Shown: positions 33,900 to 46,425 of the stretch, piece after piece
How the letters are laid out: each line of letters starts with the position of its first letter
Position numbering within the stretch: the first letter of the stretch is position 1
NCBI RefSeq assembly: GCF_028372415.1
Contig: NC_092879.1
Coordinates: forward strand, 100,603,828 to 100,667,827
Direction of reading: 5' to 3'
DNA from: Notamacropus eugenii
Lineage: Eukaryota; Chordata; Mammalia; Diprotodontia; Macropodidae
Length of the DNA stretch: 64,000 nucleotides
Translations under genes and position numbers: made by a program
The notes under the pieces: generated by a model
Told to the model about the DNA's origin: nothing
What the model saw: the letters and a program-made list of their open reading frames with translations, nothing else
Databases searched by the model: none

Positions 33900-34500
33900 G
33901 GAGTATTTTCTGAGATTAATGAGACCATTTCTTCTGTTGAGAGCAACTTGGAATGATACTAAGTGGCAAAAATGCTTGTATCCTTTGACCCAGAGATCTC
34001 CTTGTCAGACACATGCCCTAAAGAGGTCAAAGACAGAAGGACAAGGCCCATGGGCACAAAAAAATTTATATTGGCACTTTTAATGTCAAAACTAATTGGA
34101 AACAAGGCTTGGCCCTCAACTGGGGAATGGCTCATGGCCCTAACTGGGGAATGTGGTATGGGAATGTAATGAAATTTTATTGCTTGCTAAGAAAAGATGA
34201 CCCTAAAGCATTGGGAAAAGCATGGGAACATTGTATGATTATGATGACCAGGATCCAGGCCCCAAAGAACAGACGTGACAGTGCACCCTCCATCTTCCTT
34301 TGAAGAGATGGGGGAGGGGGGCAATATGGGCACGGAACTTCGTGTATACTGGCCTACTTGGTGGATGCCATGGTTAGTTTTACTGAACTGCTTTCCCCCC
34401 CCTCTTTTCCTTGTTATCAGGAATAGCTTTTTGGGTTGGGTATGTTTGGAAATGAGGGTGATATAAAAAGAGAATATAACAGTAAAAACTGAAAAGAAAA
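33900..34500 (+). mobile_element. L1 LINE ORF2 C-terminal and 3' fragment
   Basis: Plus-strand blocks parallel the L1 at 49,440-50,493: 'gcttgtatcctttgacccagagatctcc', 'aactggggaatggct', 'tgggaatgtaatgaaattttattg' and a tail near 34,480. Old; the frame is broken. Confidence 0.65.
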
Positions 34501-34854
34501 TAACAGAAAGGAAGAAAGATTGAAAGAAAGAAGGTGCTGGGTCCCCCTTCAGAGGTCTGTTGTGCATCTTAACTCATGAATCAATTTGCCTGCCTCACCC
34601 AGCTGACAATCCAACAAGCAGTTTTCACTCTGAGCTGGGCGCTGTGTCAGGCTCTGTGGGGGGAAAAGACAAAACAGAAACAGAGAAAGGCATCAGGGAC
34701 CTTCTGGTCCTCTGGAGGTGGGGGTGGGGATGCTACCCATACATGAGTAAGGAAATACAAAGTGAAGAGGTGATTCTGAGAGAGAGAGGGTTCTGACACT
34801 TCAGGGGTTGGGCCTTGGACTGGAGGAGGCACCCAGGCTCAGTTCTGAAAGAAG

Positions 34855-35260
34855 GTGCCAGTCAGCATGGAGTTCATTCTAGATATCAGGGGCCACTTGT
34901 GCAAAGGCACAATGACAGGACATGGAATGGCATGATTGGGAAACGGCAGGCTGGTTTAACTAGAATAGAGAAGGCATGAAGACAGAAAATGATTGAAAAA
35001 ATTAGTGGGACCCAGATTGTGGAGGTTTTAAAATGCCAGGCAATAGAGTTTCTATTTTATCCAATGACACTAGGAAACCATTGAAGATTCTTGAGGAGAT
35101 GAGGGAGTGACAAGATCGGAACTCTTAGTTTGGCAGCTGGGTGGAGGCTAGATTGGAGAGGGGAGAGACTGGAGACTGGGAGAGGCTATTGCAACAGCCC
35201 TTCTGAAGTAGGGTAGAGGCTATATGAGTAGAGAGGAGATGGACGCTAGTAATATAGACA
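34855..35260 (+). repeat. Ancient dispersed repeat, copy 1 of 2
   Basis: Shares the ordered text 'ccattgaagattcttgagga', 'gagtgacaagatcggaactc', 'ttggcagctgggtggaggctagattgga' with 45,640-45,960. I cannot name the family securely. Confidence 0.5.
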
Positions 35261-35279
35261 AGTGGGGTGCTTGAGCCAA

Positions 35280-35910
35280 CTCAAATTGACTTGAGAGAGC
35301 TGGTTGTTAAATGTCTTGTGTGAGTATTCATACCTGGGAATTGGGCAAAGGCTACAAATCCAGCTTGATTGATGATTTGATTGTCTAGGCTTAAGAAAGT
35401 GTTGTTACATGTTTGGCATAAGCTCCAAAGAACGTGGTGCGTACATTTATCTATTGGAGAACTGGTTGTTAAACATTTACCATCACACCCCTGGGTGTAG
35501 CAGAGGTAGAAACAAGACTCGGGAACCACCTGCATAGAGGAGGTGAGGGAAATAGAGAGCGGCAGATGGCATCAAGATTGTGAGTGGCTGGCTGCTGGTG
35601 CCCTCAATAAAAATAGGGAAGGCCAGTGGAGGAGTAGGATTGGGGGAAGGAGAATGAGTTCTGTTGGGGACATGCTGGAGGAATGAGCTTCCTTGCTGCC
35701 ATGGCATTGGTCTAGGGGTGAGAGTCAGGATTTGTAAAGAATGAACTTTGATCGCTAAAGATTCAAGGGGCCTTATTAGAAATGAATGAATGAATGATAA
35801 GGCATTTATCAATGACTTACTACGCACCAGGTACCGTGTTAAGGGCTAGAGACGCAAAAGCACGCAAAGGAGACAGCCCTTGCCCTCAAGGAGCTTATGT
35901 CTAAAAAAAT
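35280..35910. other. Intergenic with small repeats
   Basis: 35,383-35,495 recurs at 17,106-17,235 (see findings). 35,790-35,905 is an old interspersed repeat ('ggcatttatcaatgacttactacgcacc' to 'ccctcaaggagcttatg'). No gene. Confidence 0.4.
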
Positions 35911-36460
35911 ACAAAACATTTTTGTGGATATATTTTTACATATCATGTATGCTTCCCCCATCCCATATAACAGATGAGTTTTTAGGAAGAAGGTAATAAA
36001 TGATCAGCAAAACCAAATAATATGTTCAAAAACTCTGACATTCTGGGCAATTCCCCTTGCCTTCCAACGGAGAGCAGGGGAAGCGTCTTCTCACATTTCT
36101 TGTTCTTTGCCATTCCACAACACTCACTTTGGATTGTCTTCTGACTGTGCTGGTGTTGCTTCTTGTTGATGTTGTTGTAGTCACGTGTATGTTGTTTGCT
36201 TGACTCTGCATACTTCATTCCGCCACAAGTCTCCCCACGCTTCTCTGCATTTGTGACATTTGTCATGTCACAGTAAGATTCCATGTCTAACATGAATGTG
36301 CCACCACTTGCCTTGCTGTCCCTGGTTGAGAAGCATCTGCTTTGCTTCCATTACTTTGCCCCCCTCCTCCCAAACTTTTGCTACACAACTTTTGTGTAGA
36401 CAGGGCCTTTCTTCTTCTCATCGATCTCTTGGGGTAGATGTCTAACATATACTCTCTGAG
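35910..36460 (-). mobile_element. L1 LINE 3' fragment
   Basis: 'gagaagcatctgctttgcttccattactttg' and 'gatctcttggggtagatgtctaac' on the plus strand are the inverse of the L1 ORF2 C-terminal region. Preceded by 3' UTR-like sequence. Confidence 0.6.
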
Positions 36461-37040
36461 TCAGAGGCCAGGAAGGGAATTCTCTTATTTGAAAGTAAGG
36501 CTAATGGGGTGGTTAAGAAGTAGCAGGGCCAGGACTTGACCCCAGGTTCTCTGGCTCTTTCCACCATGACCCTGTTAGGGCTGAAGGCCCTCGGAACACT
36601 GCTCTGGTATCTGCTTTTCCCTTGGTCTACATGATGGCTTGGGGAAAAAAAGCTCCTGAGGAAGATGCTTAGGAGTGAGACATGTGAGAAGACAGTCTGG
36701 TGGCCAGATTGGCTGGCGTGGAGGAGGCTTCCTCGTTGGGAAGCAATTGTGTGCTTTTAGGAGAGTCAAGCAAGTAAAGGCTCATGCTGGGAAGGCCTAG
36801 GCCACTTTAGTTCAGGTGGTCATTCCCTCAAAAATTGAGGAGGGGGACCCCTGTGGTATTGAAAGGGAATTGATAAAGTATTGCAATGCACCTCAACACT
36901 CCCAAGGGATTGATGGAGGCTGTTACACGCTCACCTTTTGCTGAAGGGCTTTGATCTCAGGGCACCTTTGTTCAATATCGGAGTGTGGGTAGAGCTGCCT
37001 GGAGCTCATGGTTCAAGGCTCAACTTCCTTATTGGCTTTT
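36461..37040. other. Intergenic, nothing recognised
   Basis: No gene or clear repeat could be supported in this stretch. Confidence 0.35.
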
Positions 37041-37570
37041 GCCAATTTACTGAATAAATTTAGCATAATTATTGGGAATCCCTCCAAGTCATCAATATTT
37101 CCATATATTTCTCACAAAACCAGAAGAAATTGATAGGACGGAAAATATCATTTACAGAAACAACAAAATAGTTAAACCGTCTGGTCAGAAGCCTACCAAA
37201 ATACACAAGACCTCTGTAAACTCAATTATAAAATGTTTTTTACAGAAATCGAGGAAGAATGAAATAATTGGAAAGATTCAATACACATGGGTAAGTTGAG
37301 TCCATAGAGTTAAAATGGCAGCTAACATCCCTTTTAGCTCTAGAACTAAAATTTTAAGCACCTCAACTAACCTATAGATATAACTCAGTGCCAGTAAATA
37401 TACTCCACAGAGCTACATTTTAAAAATAACGAAATGTATCTGAAAGAACAGGTGGACAAAAATTTCCAGGGAAATTGTAAAAAACAAACGAAGCAAGGGC
37501 AACTTGTACCAACTGTTCTCAAATGACACCATAAAGCAGTTATTAGCGAAACGAGTTGGGACTTCATGCA
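37041..37570 (+). mobile_element. L1 LINE ORF2 fragment, AT-rich
   Basis: 'aaccagaagaaattgatagg', 'atttccagggaaattgtaaaaaac' and 'gacaccataaagcagttattag' follow L1 ORF2 order, with a broken frame. Confidence 0.5.
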
Positions 37571-37574
37571 TTTC

Positions 37575-37840
37575 CCCTGAAAAATATTTTATTTCATTTT
37601 TCTAATTCTATGGAAACAACAATTTTTAAAATTCATTTTTAAAAACCTTTGAGCTCTAAATCCTCCCCTCTCCTCCCTCTCCCTTCATGTGTGATCTATG
37701 CGCAGCCTATTTCCATATTGGCCACGTTGTGAAAGAAATCTTCCATGGCCCAGCTTCGTAACTTGGCCCAAAATGTAAAGAAACTGACAAAGGACACTTT
37801 TCTGCTGTACCCGACTCTTATTAATGGGACTCACTAGCTG
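37575..37840 (-). mobile_element. L1-associated 3' UTR-like fragment
   Basis: 'tttctaattctatggaaacaac', 'cctttgagctctaaatcctccc' and 'tttccatattggccacgttgtgaaagaaa' match the same block that recurs at 46,230-46,350. Confidence 0.5.
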
Positions 37841-38029
37841 CTGGGGTGGAAATGCTGGGAACCCTGTGGGGACATGAACTCCCTTAGAATTGGTGCTAGA
37901 CAGAGAGGGGGGAACTGGCTGTAGTCTGACAGGAACCTTGGATCCAGGGAAAGTAGATTTCAAAGGGTGCAGAGGAAGGAAAGGCAGGGTCTTATGCACT
38001 AGAATGCCTCATGGAAAGCCAGGCCAGGG

Positions 38030-40385
38030 GGAAGAGAGAATCAAGATGGCTGATGCCCAAGAATGAAATTCAAAAGATGCCAAATGGAACAATTCCAACG
38101 AGGAGGAAAAACGTGGAGACACTAATGTGGAGGCAAAGGGGCTTCACCGAGCAACGGAGATTTTAGAGAGAAATATATTGATCTGAGAGAGGAGCCCTGG
38201 TCCCCTCAAAAACAGTGTCTGGACAGCTCCCAGTCAAAAGGAGCTGGAGCTGGGGAGGGACCTGAAGGATCACAAAAAGGATTCTTTTTCAGCTAAAAAA
38301 GAAGGAGCAGAGAAGGACTAGGACCCCTGCTTGGGACCCATGACAGCTGACAGCTGAGAGAAGATAAAGCTGCTCAATTGCAATCTTCTTTCTGCTTTCT
38401 TTATCAAGAAGAATGACCCTTGCACAGGAGATGTCAGGAATAAAGATGACTAAGAGAGAGCTGATACTCAAGATAAGGAAAAAGATAATGGTGGAGCCTT
38501 GAGCAGCCTCTGACGAACTCAAGTCCCCTCAGGCAGAGGAACTCCCATGTTCAGATCCTGAAAGAAGCTGGCATCTGGCGGCTGAGCCACTCTCGGGAAT
38601 GGCTGAAAGATCCTGGAAAACGAGAGAGATCCCACAAGACCACAGAAGGGCAAATACCCCACTTTCCCTAAAGGGAAGACAACAGAGCCTGCCAGTGATA
38701 GCTAGTGAGTTTGACTTTGATTCCTGGGGACATTCTAGCACAGGTCATTTTAGAGCTGGTTGGTGAAATGGAAATGGTGATCGCAAAGAGCCAACATGGC
38801 TTTCTCTAGAACAAGTCATTGCCATGCTCACCTCATCTCCCTTATGACAGGACAATTGACCTAGTTATTGCTGTTCATTTGTTTTGATTTTGAAGGAAAC
38901 CAATGACATCATGACTTGACTCGAGCATGAACTGGGTTTAAGGGAGGCCGAGTTGTGCAGTTGGTCAGTCTCACTTTGTCCTCCAGTCATCCAAATCCAG
39001 TGGCAGGACGAAAGTCAGAAGGCCCGGTGATGGCTCAGGATGCAATGGATAACCTTGGCTTCTTTGATGTCTGACCAACTCTAAGCATTTCACAGAGCCT
39101 GTTTCAAGCTGTCTTCTTGGCTGTTGGAACCAATTGTTCCTATCCTCCCATTCCCTCACCAGGGGAAGTCTTCACATACTTGGGGAACACGTCCTCCTAA
39201 CTCACCAATGGGTTTGAGGCCTTGGTTACCCTCAAACTGGTAACTGCTGAGACAGTCTTACCAGAGTGTGGCTGCTGCATATGCTACAGCTTCTTGGAGC
39301 TACAGATGAGAGGTGTTAGTCCTCCCTGAACACCTCATACACCCCCTAGCAGTAGATGAGGAGAATACGGTAGACGGAGTTCGCCTGTATTTTAGCAGGG
39401 CATTTGATTAAGTCTCTCCACTTGTTCCTGTGGTGGAGAAGATGGAACGCTTGGGATCAGATGATAACACACACAGCTGGATTTCAAAGATGTTGGATGC
39501 TCAGCATCAAAGTGGAATTGATTGGTAATGGCTCAACTTGGCAGGAGGAGGTCTTCAGTGGACCCCAAGTATCTGCCTTAGGCTTCAGGGTGCTATTTCT
39601 CATTGGTATTCTTGACGTGAGTAAAAGTAAGGATGATCTGCTCATCAGATGTGCAAAGTGAAATAGTGGAGGATGGCGTCAGTGCACAAAATAGTAGGAT
39701 GGAGGTCACTAGGGCTAAATGTAAAGTCTGGCACCTGGGTACAAAAAAGCAATGTCACAAGTGCAAGATGGAGGAGAGACTGTAGTTAGCTGGTGGTGGT
39801 TCTGAAACAGATTGATATGGTCAGCAGTGAGTGTCATGGTCTTCAAGCAAGCTGATGTGTTTGGGGGCTGCATGAGGAGGGACAGAGCTTCTGGAATAGG
39901 GAGCTTAGAGTCCTTGTCTGTCTTCCCTGCCCTTGTCAATTCTACGCACCATGGGGTAAGGACATCGAGAAGCGGCAGACTGTCCAGAGGAGGAAAACCA
40001 AGAGGGTGGCCTAGACTTGGAGGCCACATTCCAGGAAAGTCAGATAAAGGAACTCAGCCTAGACAGGAAGAGAATCAGGGAGCACATGAGAACTGTCTTG
40101 GAGTCTTTGTCAGCTGCCCCATAGAGGAGAGGTGAGCTGTGGCCTGCTTGGTCCCAGAGGATAGAACCAGCAGTAGCACTGGGTGGATATTACAAAGGGG
40201 CCCACTGAGGCTTGATGTCAAAAGCAACTTCCTAAGGATTTGAGCTGTCCCAAGGTGAGGTGGATGATGCTCACTAGTCAGATGTGTCCTAGTGGGGATT
40301 CCCTTTGGGTGTGAGTAGGACTACATGGTCGTTGAGGTCTCTGCCAACTCTCAGACTCTGTGACTTCTTGGCTTGGAATTCAAGA
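38030..40385 (+). mobile_element. CR1/L3-type LINE, ~1.9 kb, split by copy C of the ~450-bp repeat
   Basis: Ordered reverse-transcriptase and 3' blocks are present. Before the insert: 'ttgactttgattcctggg' and 'ggtgatcgcaaagagccaacatgg'. After it: 'ttttagcagggcatttgattaagtctctcc', 'gaggaaaaccaagagggtgg' and 'ttcctaaggatttgagctgtcc'. The insert occupies about 38,872-39,335. Many breaks. Confidence 0.75.
38872..39335 (-). repeat. Copy C of the ~450-bp dispersed repeat family
   Basis: Matches copies A, B and D from 'ttttgaaggaaaccaatgacatcatg' to 'cagcttcttggagctacagatgag'. It stands inside the CR1-like LINE. The LINE text reads on from 'gacctagt' to 'agatgagg' across it. Confidence 0.8.
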
Positions 40386-40790
40386 CCCTCCACAGTGCGA
40401 TACCATCCTAACTTTTTAGATTTGCTTCATATGACTAACTATCCTGTACTTTCCCCACACTGTGTCTTTGTTTCTGCTGTCCCCTAGACCTCCAGTGCTC
40501 TCTCCCTCCTCCATGAAGGCTTCCTTGATTTCCCTGACTCATATTCTACTCCACTTCCAAGCTGATAATGAATTTCCCCACTGTAGGCCTTCCATAGCAT
40601 TTTGTTTATACTTCTTTTTGGTACTGAGCATGAATTCTAGTTCTTTGTATATACATCCTAAGCTCCTGAGGCACTGGAAGATGCAGGCCCTCAGTTTTCT
40701 CTTGTTTTTGAGCTATCCTCAGCCTTCACCGAGCACTAGGCACTTCAGTGTTTGCTAAATTGCCTGACTTCCAGGTATCCATTTCCCAAG
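40386..40790 (+). mobile_element. L2-type LINE 3' region
   Basis: 'ccctccacagtgcgataccatcc' and 'ctccatgaaggcttccttgatttccctg' are typical L2 3' sequence. Confidence 0.55.
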
Positions 40791-43289
40791 CATTCCAGGG
40801 AGGGGGGGATGATCCATGTTATTTCTTTCTCATTGACAATTCATTTCTTAGGTCATGTAGTTAGAGTCTATCAGATCCCCACCCCAACAGGGATGGAGAT
40901 TAGGGGTAATTAACTGGGCCAGAGGGAGAGAACCCTGGGGTAGGGAAGGGCAGGGTGTGGTCCAAGTTACCACCTGAGAGGGTAAACAGAACTCAGTGCC
41001 AGATATAGCTAGGGTCCCTGGGTGTCCATAAAACCAAAGTTGGGCAGGTAGGAATCATGGGAGGGAAAATGACCTGAAGCCAGGGAAGGTCAGCATGGAA
41101 AGCAGATAGAAAAGAGAGCCCTGTAGCCTTGGAGAATGTCCCTCTCCCCACTGCACTCTACTTGTGTCTTTAGGGTTCATGAGGAAGTGATCTCAGAGGT
41201 CACTTGGTCCAATCACTTTATTTTGCGCAGAAGGAAACAAGAAACTCAGAAAAGGGAAGAGACTTGCTCAAGATCACGCAGATAGTATTAGGTTGCCACT
41301 TGAACTCCAGCTCTTTGACTACCAATGCAGTCAGTGCTCTTTCCACTCCAGCACAGTGTCAATCTAGAAGACCCCCAGGAGGTCTTGGGGGATGCCATTC
41401 ACATATCATTGGAAGGTAGGGGGAAGCCAGCAGAAGAGGCCACCATGACAGCATTATGGAGACTAAACCTGGCTGCTCAGAGTGGCCATAACTTGTTTGA
41501 AGAGTAGTTTCCTGATAATCTTCTGCCTGGAATCGAATAAGGGTCAAATCCTGCCTTGGCCTCTTTTTAGCCCAGTGAGGATGGGTTGGCCACCGCCCCT
41601 CTGAGCATCATTTTCCTCAGCTCTAATGTAGGGCTAACAACACTTGCCTCTCCTACATCACGCAACCATTGTAAAGAAAGTGCTGTGCAAAGGCTGCTTG
41701 GACCATCTCTGGCTTGTGGCATGGGGGGGTGGTGGTTGTGTGGCTCAAAGAGGGGCAGGCTAGACACCTCTAGCCTCTTCTCCCCTCTCCCCTATCCACC
41801 TCCCCAGTGATGACATTAACTCCTGCTAGAAAAGGAAGCAGGAGGTTGGGGCCAGAGGCTTGACCACTCTGCTCTCCTTAGAGAGAGGGTGTAGTGGAAT
41901 GGAATTAGATCTCTCTGCTCCTTTAAACACTGTTCATCTAGATGATGTGATTCTCAGGTTCCAGCTAACTTCTGATTGCTGTTTCATTAATGGAAGAACA
42001 GGACCTCAAGCTCTTATCCAAGTTTGACCTCTTTCCCACCAAATACAGTTCCAGAGCAAATACATATAGCAGGTAGTGAAGAACCCCATTTCTCCAATTC
42101 CAATGGAGAAGGAGCTCTCGCATTGGGGGTGAGGTAATTTGGGAGAGATTTCTACATCTCACCCAAGGGGAAAGTCCCTGAAGTCTCTAGTGTAGCTAGT
42201 TGCATATGGGGACATGATGGAAGCCATTGGCTCCTTTCACATCAGCTTCTTCTTCTAGCAGCCTGACATTGGGTTGATCTCATCCATCTTCCCTTTCCAA
42301 GATGGAAGGCAGAAGTGCCCGAAGTGACTGACTGCAGAAGCCAGAGAAAGTTAAGAGATTCCTAGAGGGAATCCAAAGACACTTAGTGACTAGAAAAAAA
42401 ACTAAAGAGCTCTCCTCCATTCTGTTTTTGCCAACTTGGCCAGTTCCCTCACACAGGCACAGAGTGGAGAGGGAATCCTTTCCCACTGGGTTTTGGGACC
42501 CAGCTTACATTACTCTCTTGGGCTGAAAACTCTGCAATCCCTTGCAAAGATCAGTTGAGGGGGGTCCAAAACATGTAAATGTAAGGTAGAAACAAAAGCC
42601 TGAGCACCTGAAAACAATTTGGATGATTTTCCTGGTGTCTCAGGTAACCAGCCTTCAGTAGTGTGGAGACTGAAATAAATGCAAGTTAACAGTGTGCGCA
42701 GTAGACATGGAACTCTGGGAGGATACTACAGAGATAACCCACCGAACTACATACAGGATGTAGCACATGCGTGCACATTTCCAAAGTGCTTTCATATCCA
42801 TAGGACACAGCAATTGATCACAGCAATAGTCACAGCTAACTAACGAAGCAACAGAGCTCCCGTCCCAGCCACCCAGCTTCTCAAGGCTTCCATGTTGGGT
42901 AAGCTAGCTGCTGCACCAGCCCATCTGCCGTACTGGCTCCGAGGTTACCAGGGCTCAAACTCCTGGGCCCATGGGGATCATCTTGGCCCCTGAAACAGGG
43001 GAAAAACAATAGAGAACAGAAACAAACATCCCCAGGCCCATTTCTGGGGGGGGGGGTTGGGGAAGGTCACTGGTTTAATTCACTGCGTGGCAGGAGTCAT
43101 AGAGGGCTCCATGTTAGGAAACTGGGACATCCCTCCAAGGGCCTCTGGTCATCTAGATACCAGCTAGTGGCAGTGGGTGACATCTCCTTTTCCCTCAGGT
43201 TACCTCCCTGGCTCACTTTGCCACCCTGGGGTGGGGGCTTGGGAGGCTTGGCCCCAACATGCTTCTCCTGCCTTCTCTTTCACTTCCCC
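40791..43289. other. Intergenic, mostly unassigned
   Basis: A MIR-like minus copy lies at about 41,170-41,360 ('cagaaaagggaagagacttgctcaagatca'). I found no gene or named repeat in 41,400-43,280, the longest repeat-poor stretch outside the genes. Short ORFs there have no recognisable domain. Confidence 0.4.
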
Positions 43290-43545
43290 CTTTCTAGAAC
43301 CCTTTGCTCTAGTCAGAATGGACTGGAACACGTGAACACATTCTTGCCTTAAGGCTTTTGATCATGCTGTACCACTCACCTGGAGTACCCTCCTACCTCC
43401 TCTAGGTGTTCACAAATCCTACCTATTTCGCAAGGCCTGCCTTCCCTAGATTGTTTAGTGCACAGTGATGCCTCCCCCACCCCCAGCCGTCCTTGGCTTT
43501 CTGTGTCTCCACTTAGCTCATAAAGTCTTTGAGGGGATTAGATGG
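43290..43545 (+). mobile_element. L2-type LINE 3' region
   Basis: 'cttttgatcatgctgtaccactcacctggagtacc' and 'caaatcctacctatttcgcaaggcctgcc' match L2. Confidence 0.6.
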
Positions 43546-44859
43546 CTTCCTTCAAGTCGGGGCCCAGAGGATATCTGGTGATGCTACCAGAGGCCTGGAG
43601 GAGGTAGAACACCTGGCTTTGTGCTATATGTGGCATATGGCATGAGAGAGATCTGCTTGTGTTCAGGGAGGTCACTTGTTTGAACAGATGCTTAGGGTTC
43701 TGTTCGCTGGTGAGTGCCCCTTCATACCTGATCTCTGGATTTGCACAAGGGGTGGAGTCCCCCCACCCCCATGGTATAGTATGACTCTTCTGACTCACAG
43801 CTTCTCAGTTCCAGCCCCAGCCCTTCCATTTCCATCCTCCATTTACCTTCCATCTGCTCAAGAGGAGAGACAATGCATGCTTGTGTGAGAAAAAGGCCAG
43901 CGGGTCTTGGAGACAGATGGGCCCCTTGTCCCTCCGTAGCCCAGTTTAACTCAGCTCCCCTACTTGGGTCCTTGGGAATGGCCAGCATATTCTGGGGAGA
44001 ATGGAAGGGTTGTGGCATAATGGGAAAACTGCTGAGCTTGGAGTTAGCTTAGCATCTTTTCTCCTTCACTCCTTCCTCTGATCCCCACATTTTCTCAGTG
44101 ACGCTAGGTTCCTAGGACAAGGAGGGCAAGGGAGCAAGCCTCTAGCACTTGGCTGCTGAGGGGCAGGTTCCAAGATATGAGCCAGGAAGGGCCTTGAGAG
44201 TGCCCTTGCCCACTCCTGTTACTTTAGAAGAGAAGCCTGGGGTTCTGAAGTCTTCTCTAAATCTGGGTCTGGAAGCTTCCTTGAGCCAGAGCGTAATAAG
44301 TGGTCTTTCTATTCTGTTCTGTGTTGCCCAGCACTTCCATGTCTGCCTTCCATCATTACCTAGCACCCTATGATTCCAAAAACCTAGAGTTTCAGAACTG
44401 GAAAGAACCTCAGACCACCGACTCCCATCCATCCACCCTCTATAATCTACCTGTCAAGGGGGTGCCAATCTTCTGCTTGATTCCAAGTCTACTCATGGAT
44501 AGCTACCATGGGTAGGAAGCCAAAGGCCATGCTTCTTCGCATGGTGAGGTGGGAGCTACTTTACTATGCATCTCTCCTTACTGACAGAAAACAGTAATGC
44601 CTCAGACCTCAGAACCACCGAGTACCTCTGCTCCCTATGAGACTGTGGGCCACCCCTGCCCCAGGACCTACTCCTCCCTTTATTAACACTGGACCAAGGA
44701 GAGGACTTTGTTTGGAGTCAATAGCATGAAATGACAGTGGCTTGTGGACTCTTGTCTTGGAGAGGAGAGGCCGGGCTTCCCAGTCAGGCCAAATATGGGG
44801 CTTTGCGTTCAGCTCAGGCAAGCACATTTTAGAAAGGGCATCATGCTAGAGTAGAAAGG
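43546..44859. other. Intergenic, nothing recognised
   Basis: No gene or clear repeat could be supported. Confidence 0.35.
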
Positions 44860-45420
44860 GCAACTAGGAACTTGAGGGAGTTTAGTGTGGAGAAGAGAAG
44901 GCTCCAGATGCTTTCTAGATTGTCAAGGTCCTTCCCCAAATTCTGTGGCCCGCAGTACCGAGCACAATATGGAGCCAGCTGGCCTTGATCTGGGCACAGG
45001 TGGCTCAGCCCCAGACCACATGACTCATCTAGAACTGGTAGTCAAGACAAGTCAACAAACACTTACTATGTGCCTACTGTATTCTAGGAAAGGATCACTT
45101 TGGTCTGAGGCCTTCGTCTAGGGCTACCAAGAAAGGCCCCCTCTCCCAAAACAGAACAAACCAACCCAAAGCACAGGTTGCTAAAACCTCTGCATCTTTT
45201 CCCGCCCAACTGCCTTCTTAACCATGTCTTTTAATGGTTCCCGTTATGAAATATTTGAAGGGTTGTCCTGTGGGAGAGGGCAAGGCCAGAAGCCACAATG
45301 AGACGAAGGGTTAGAGAGGCAGATTTAGGCCTGATGTCAGAGACAAGGCTTGCTGGCAGTGAGAGCTGCCCCAAAGTGGACTGGGTTGTCACAGAATGAG
45401 ATGGGGGCGGGACCACTTAT
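44860..45420 (+). mobile_element. CR1/L3-type LINE fragments
   Basis: 'agtttagtgtggagaagagaaggctcc' (44,880) and 'gaggcagatttaggcctgatgtcag' to 'gagctgccccaaagtggactgg' (45,315-45,385) are CR1/L3 3' blocks with unrelated sequence between. Confidence 0.55.
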
Positions 45421-45639
45421 TGGCTTGGTTGAAGAAAAGATTTTTGATCAGATCAAGACAGAGATTCTTGATCTTTACACTGGACCAAAAGAGCATTGAG
45501 ATCCATCCTTTCCAGCTTGAGGATTCTGAGATGATGCGAATTAAGTCAAGTAGAAGGAAAATGAAGGAGAAAGAGGTGGTGATTAAGGGAAGCTGCAAAG
45601 AGAAGATAGCACCCAGGCTGAGCCTGGAAAGAAGCCAGA

Positions 45640-45960
45640 GATGGCGAAGGAGGACCCTCCAGGTAGGGGGCAAATTTTGAAAAGATTATCTGGAGTGTGG
45701 AGATGCAGGATCCAGTTTAGGGACCAGAATATTGTGCAGTTTGGCTAATGTGGTAGATTTGCGAAAGGGAGTAGGAAGAAGTAGGCTGGCAAGGTAGGTT
45801 AGAGCCAGACCATGTGTGTGTCTTTCATGGCAGTCCAGGGGGTTTTTATTTTAGCATTGAAGATTTTCGAGTAAGAGAATGACCTGGTCAGAGCTGTGCC
45901 TTACTTAGGAAGGTGATTTTGGAAGCTGTGTGGACGTTGGATTGAAGACGGAAGGAGATG
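45640..45960 (+). repeat. Ancient dispersed repeat, copy 2 of 2
   Basis: Parallels 34,990-35,180: 'attgaagattttcgagtaagagaatgacctgg' and 'gattttggaagctgtgtggacgttggattga'. Confidence 0.5.
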
Positions 45961-46199
45961 GAAACACAGAGGCCAATCATGCTAGACCAGATGGGAGGCA
46001 TCTGGGGCTCACGTGGGTAGAGAGAAGGGGATGGATGCATTTGACAAACCAACTTGCCTCTCAACGTATTGACAAATGTATTGTTCTTAAATCTGATGGA
46101 CATCGTCATGAAATGTGATTTAGTGTTAAACTATTTCTCACCCTGGGTACAAATTATATTCTTCAAGTGAAAGCTTCTTTCAACTTTAGCATGATTAGA

Positions 46200-46371
46200 T
46201 GAAAAAGTACTTTTTTAAAGCTTTCTTTAAAATTTAATTTAATTTCTATTTTCAGTTCCAAATTCTTTCCCTCCCTCTAGCTCCTTCCCCCACTGTTGAG
46301 AAGTCAAGAAGTAGGATATCTGTTATACATATGAAGTGATAAAGAATATTTCCACATGAACCATTTGAAAG

Positions 46372-46425
<54 letters not shown>

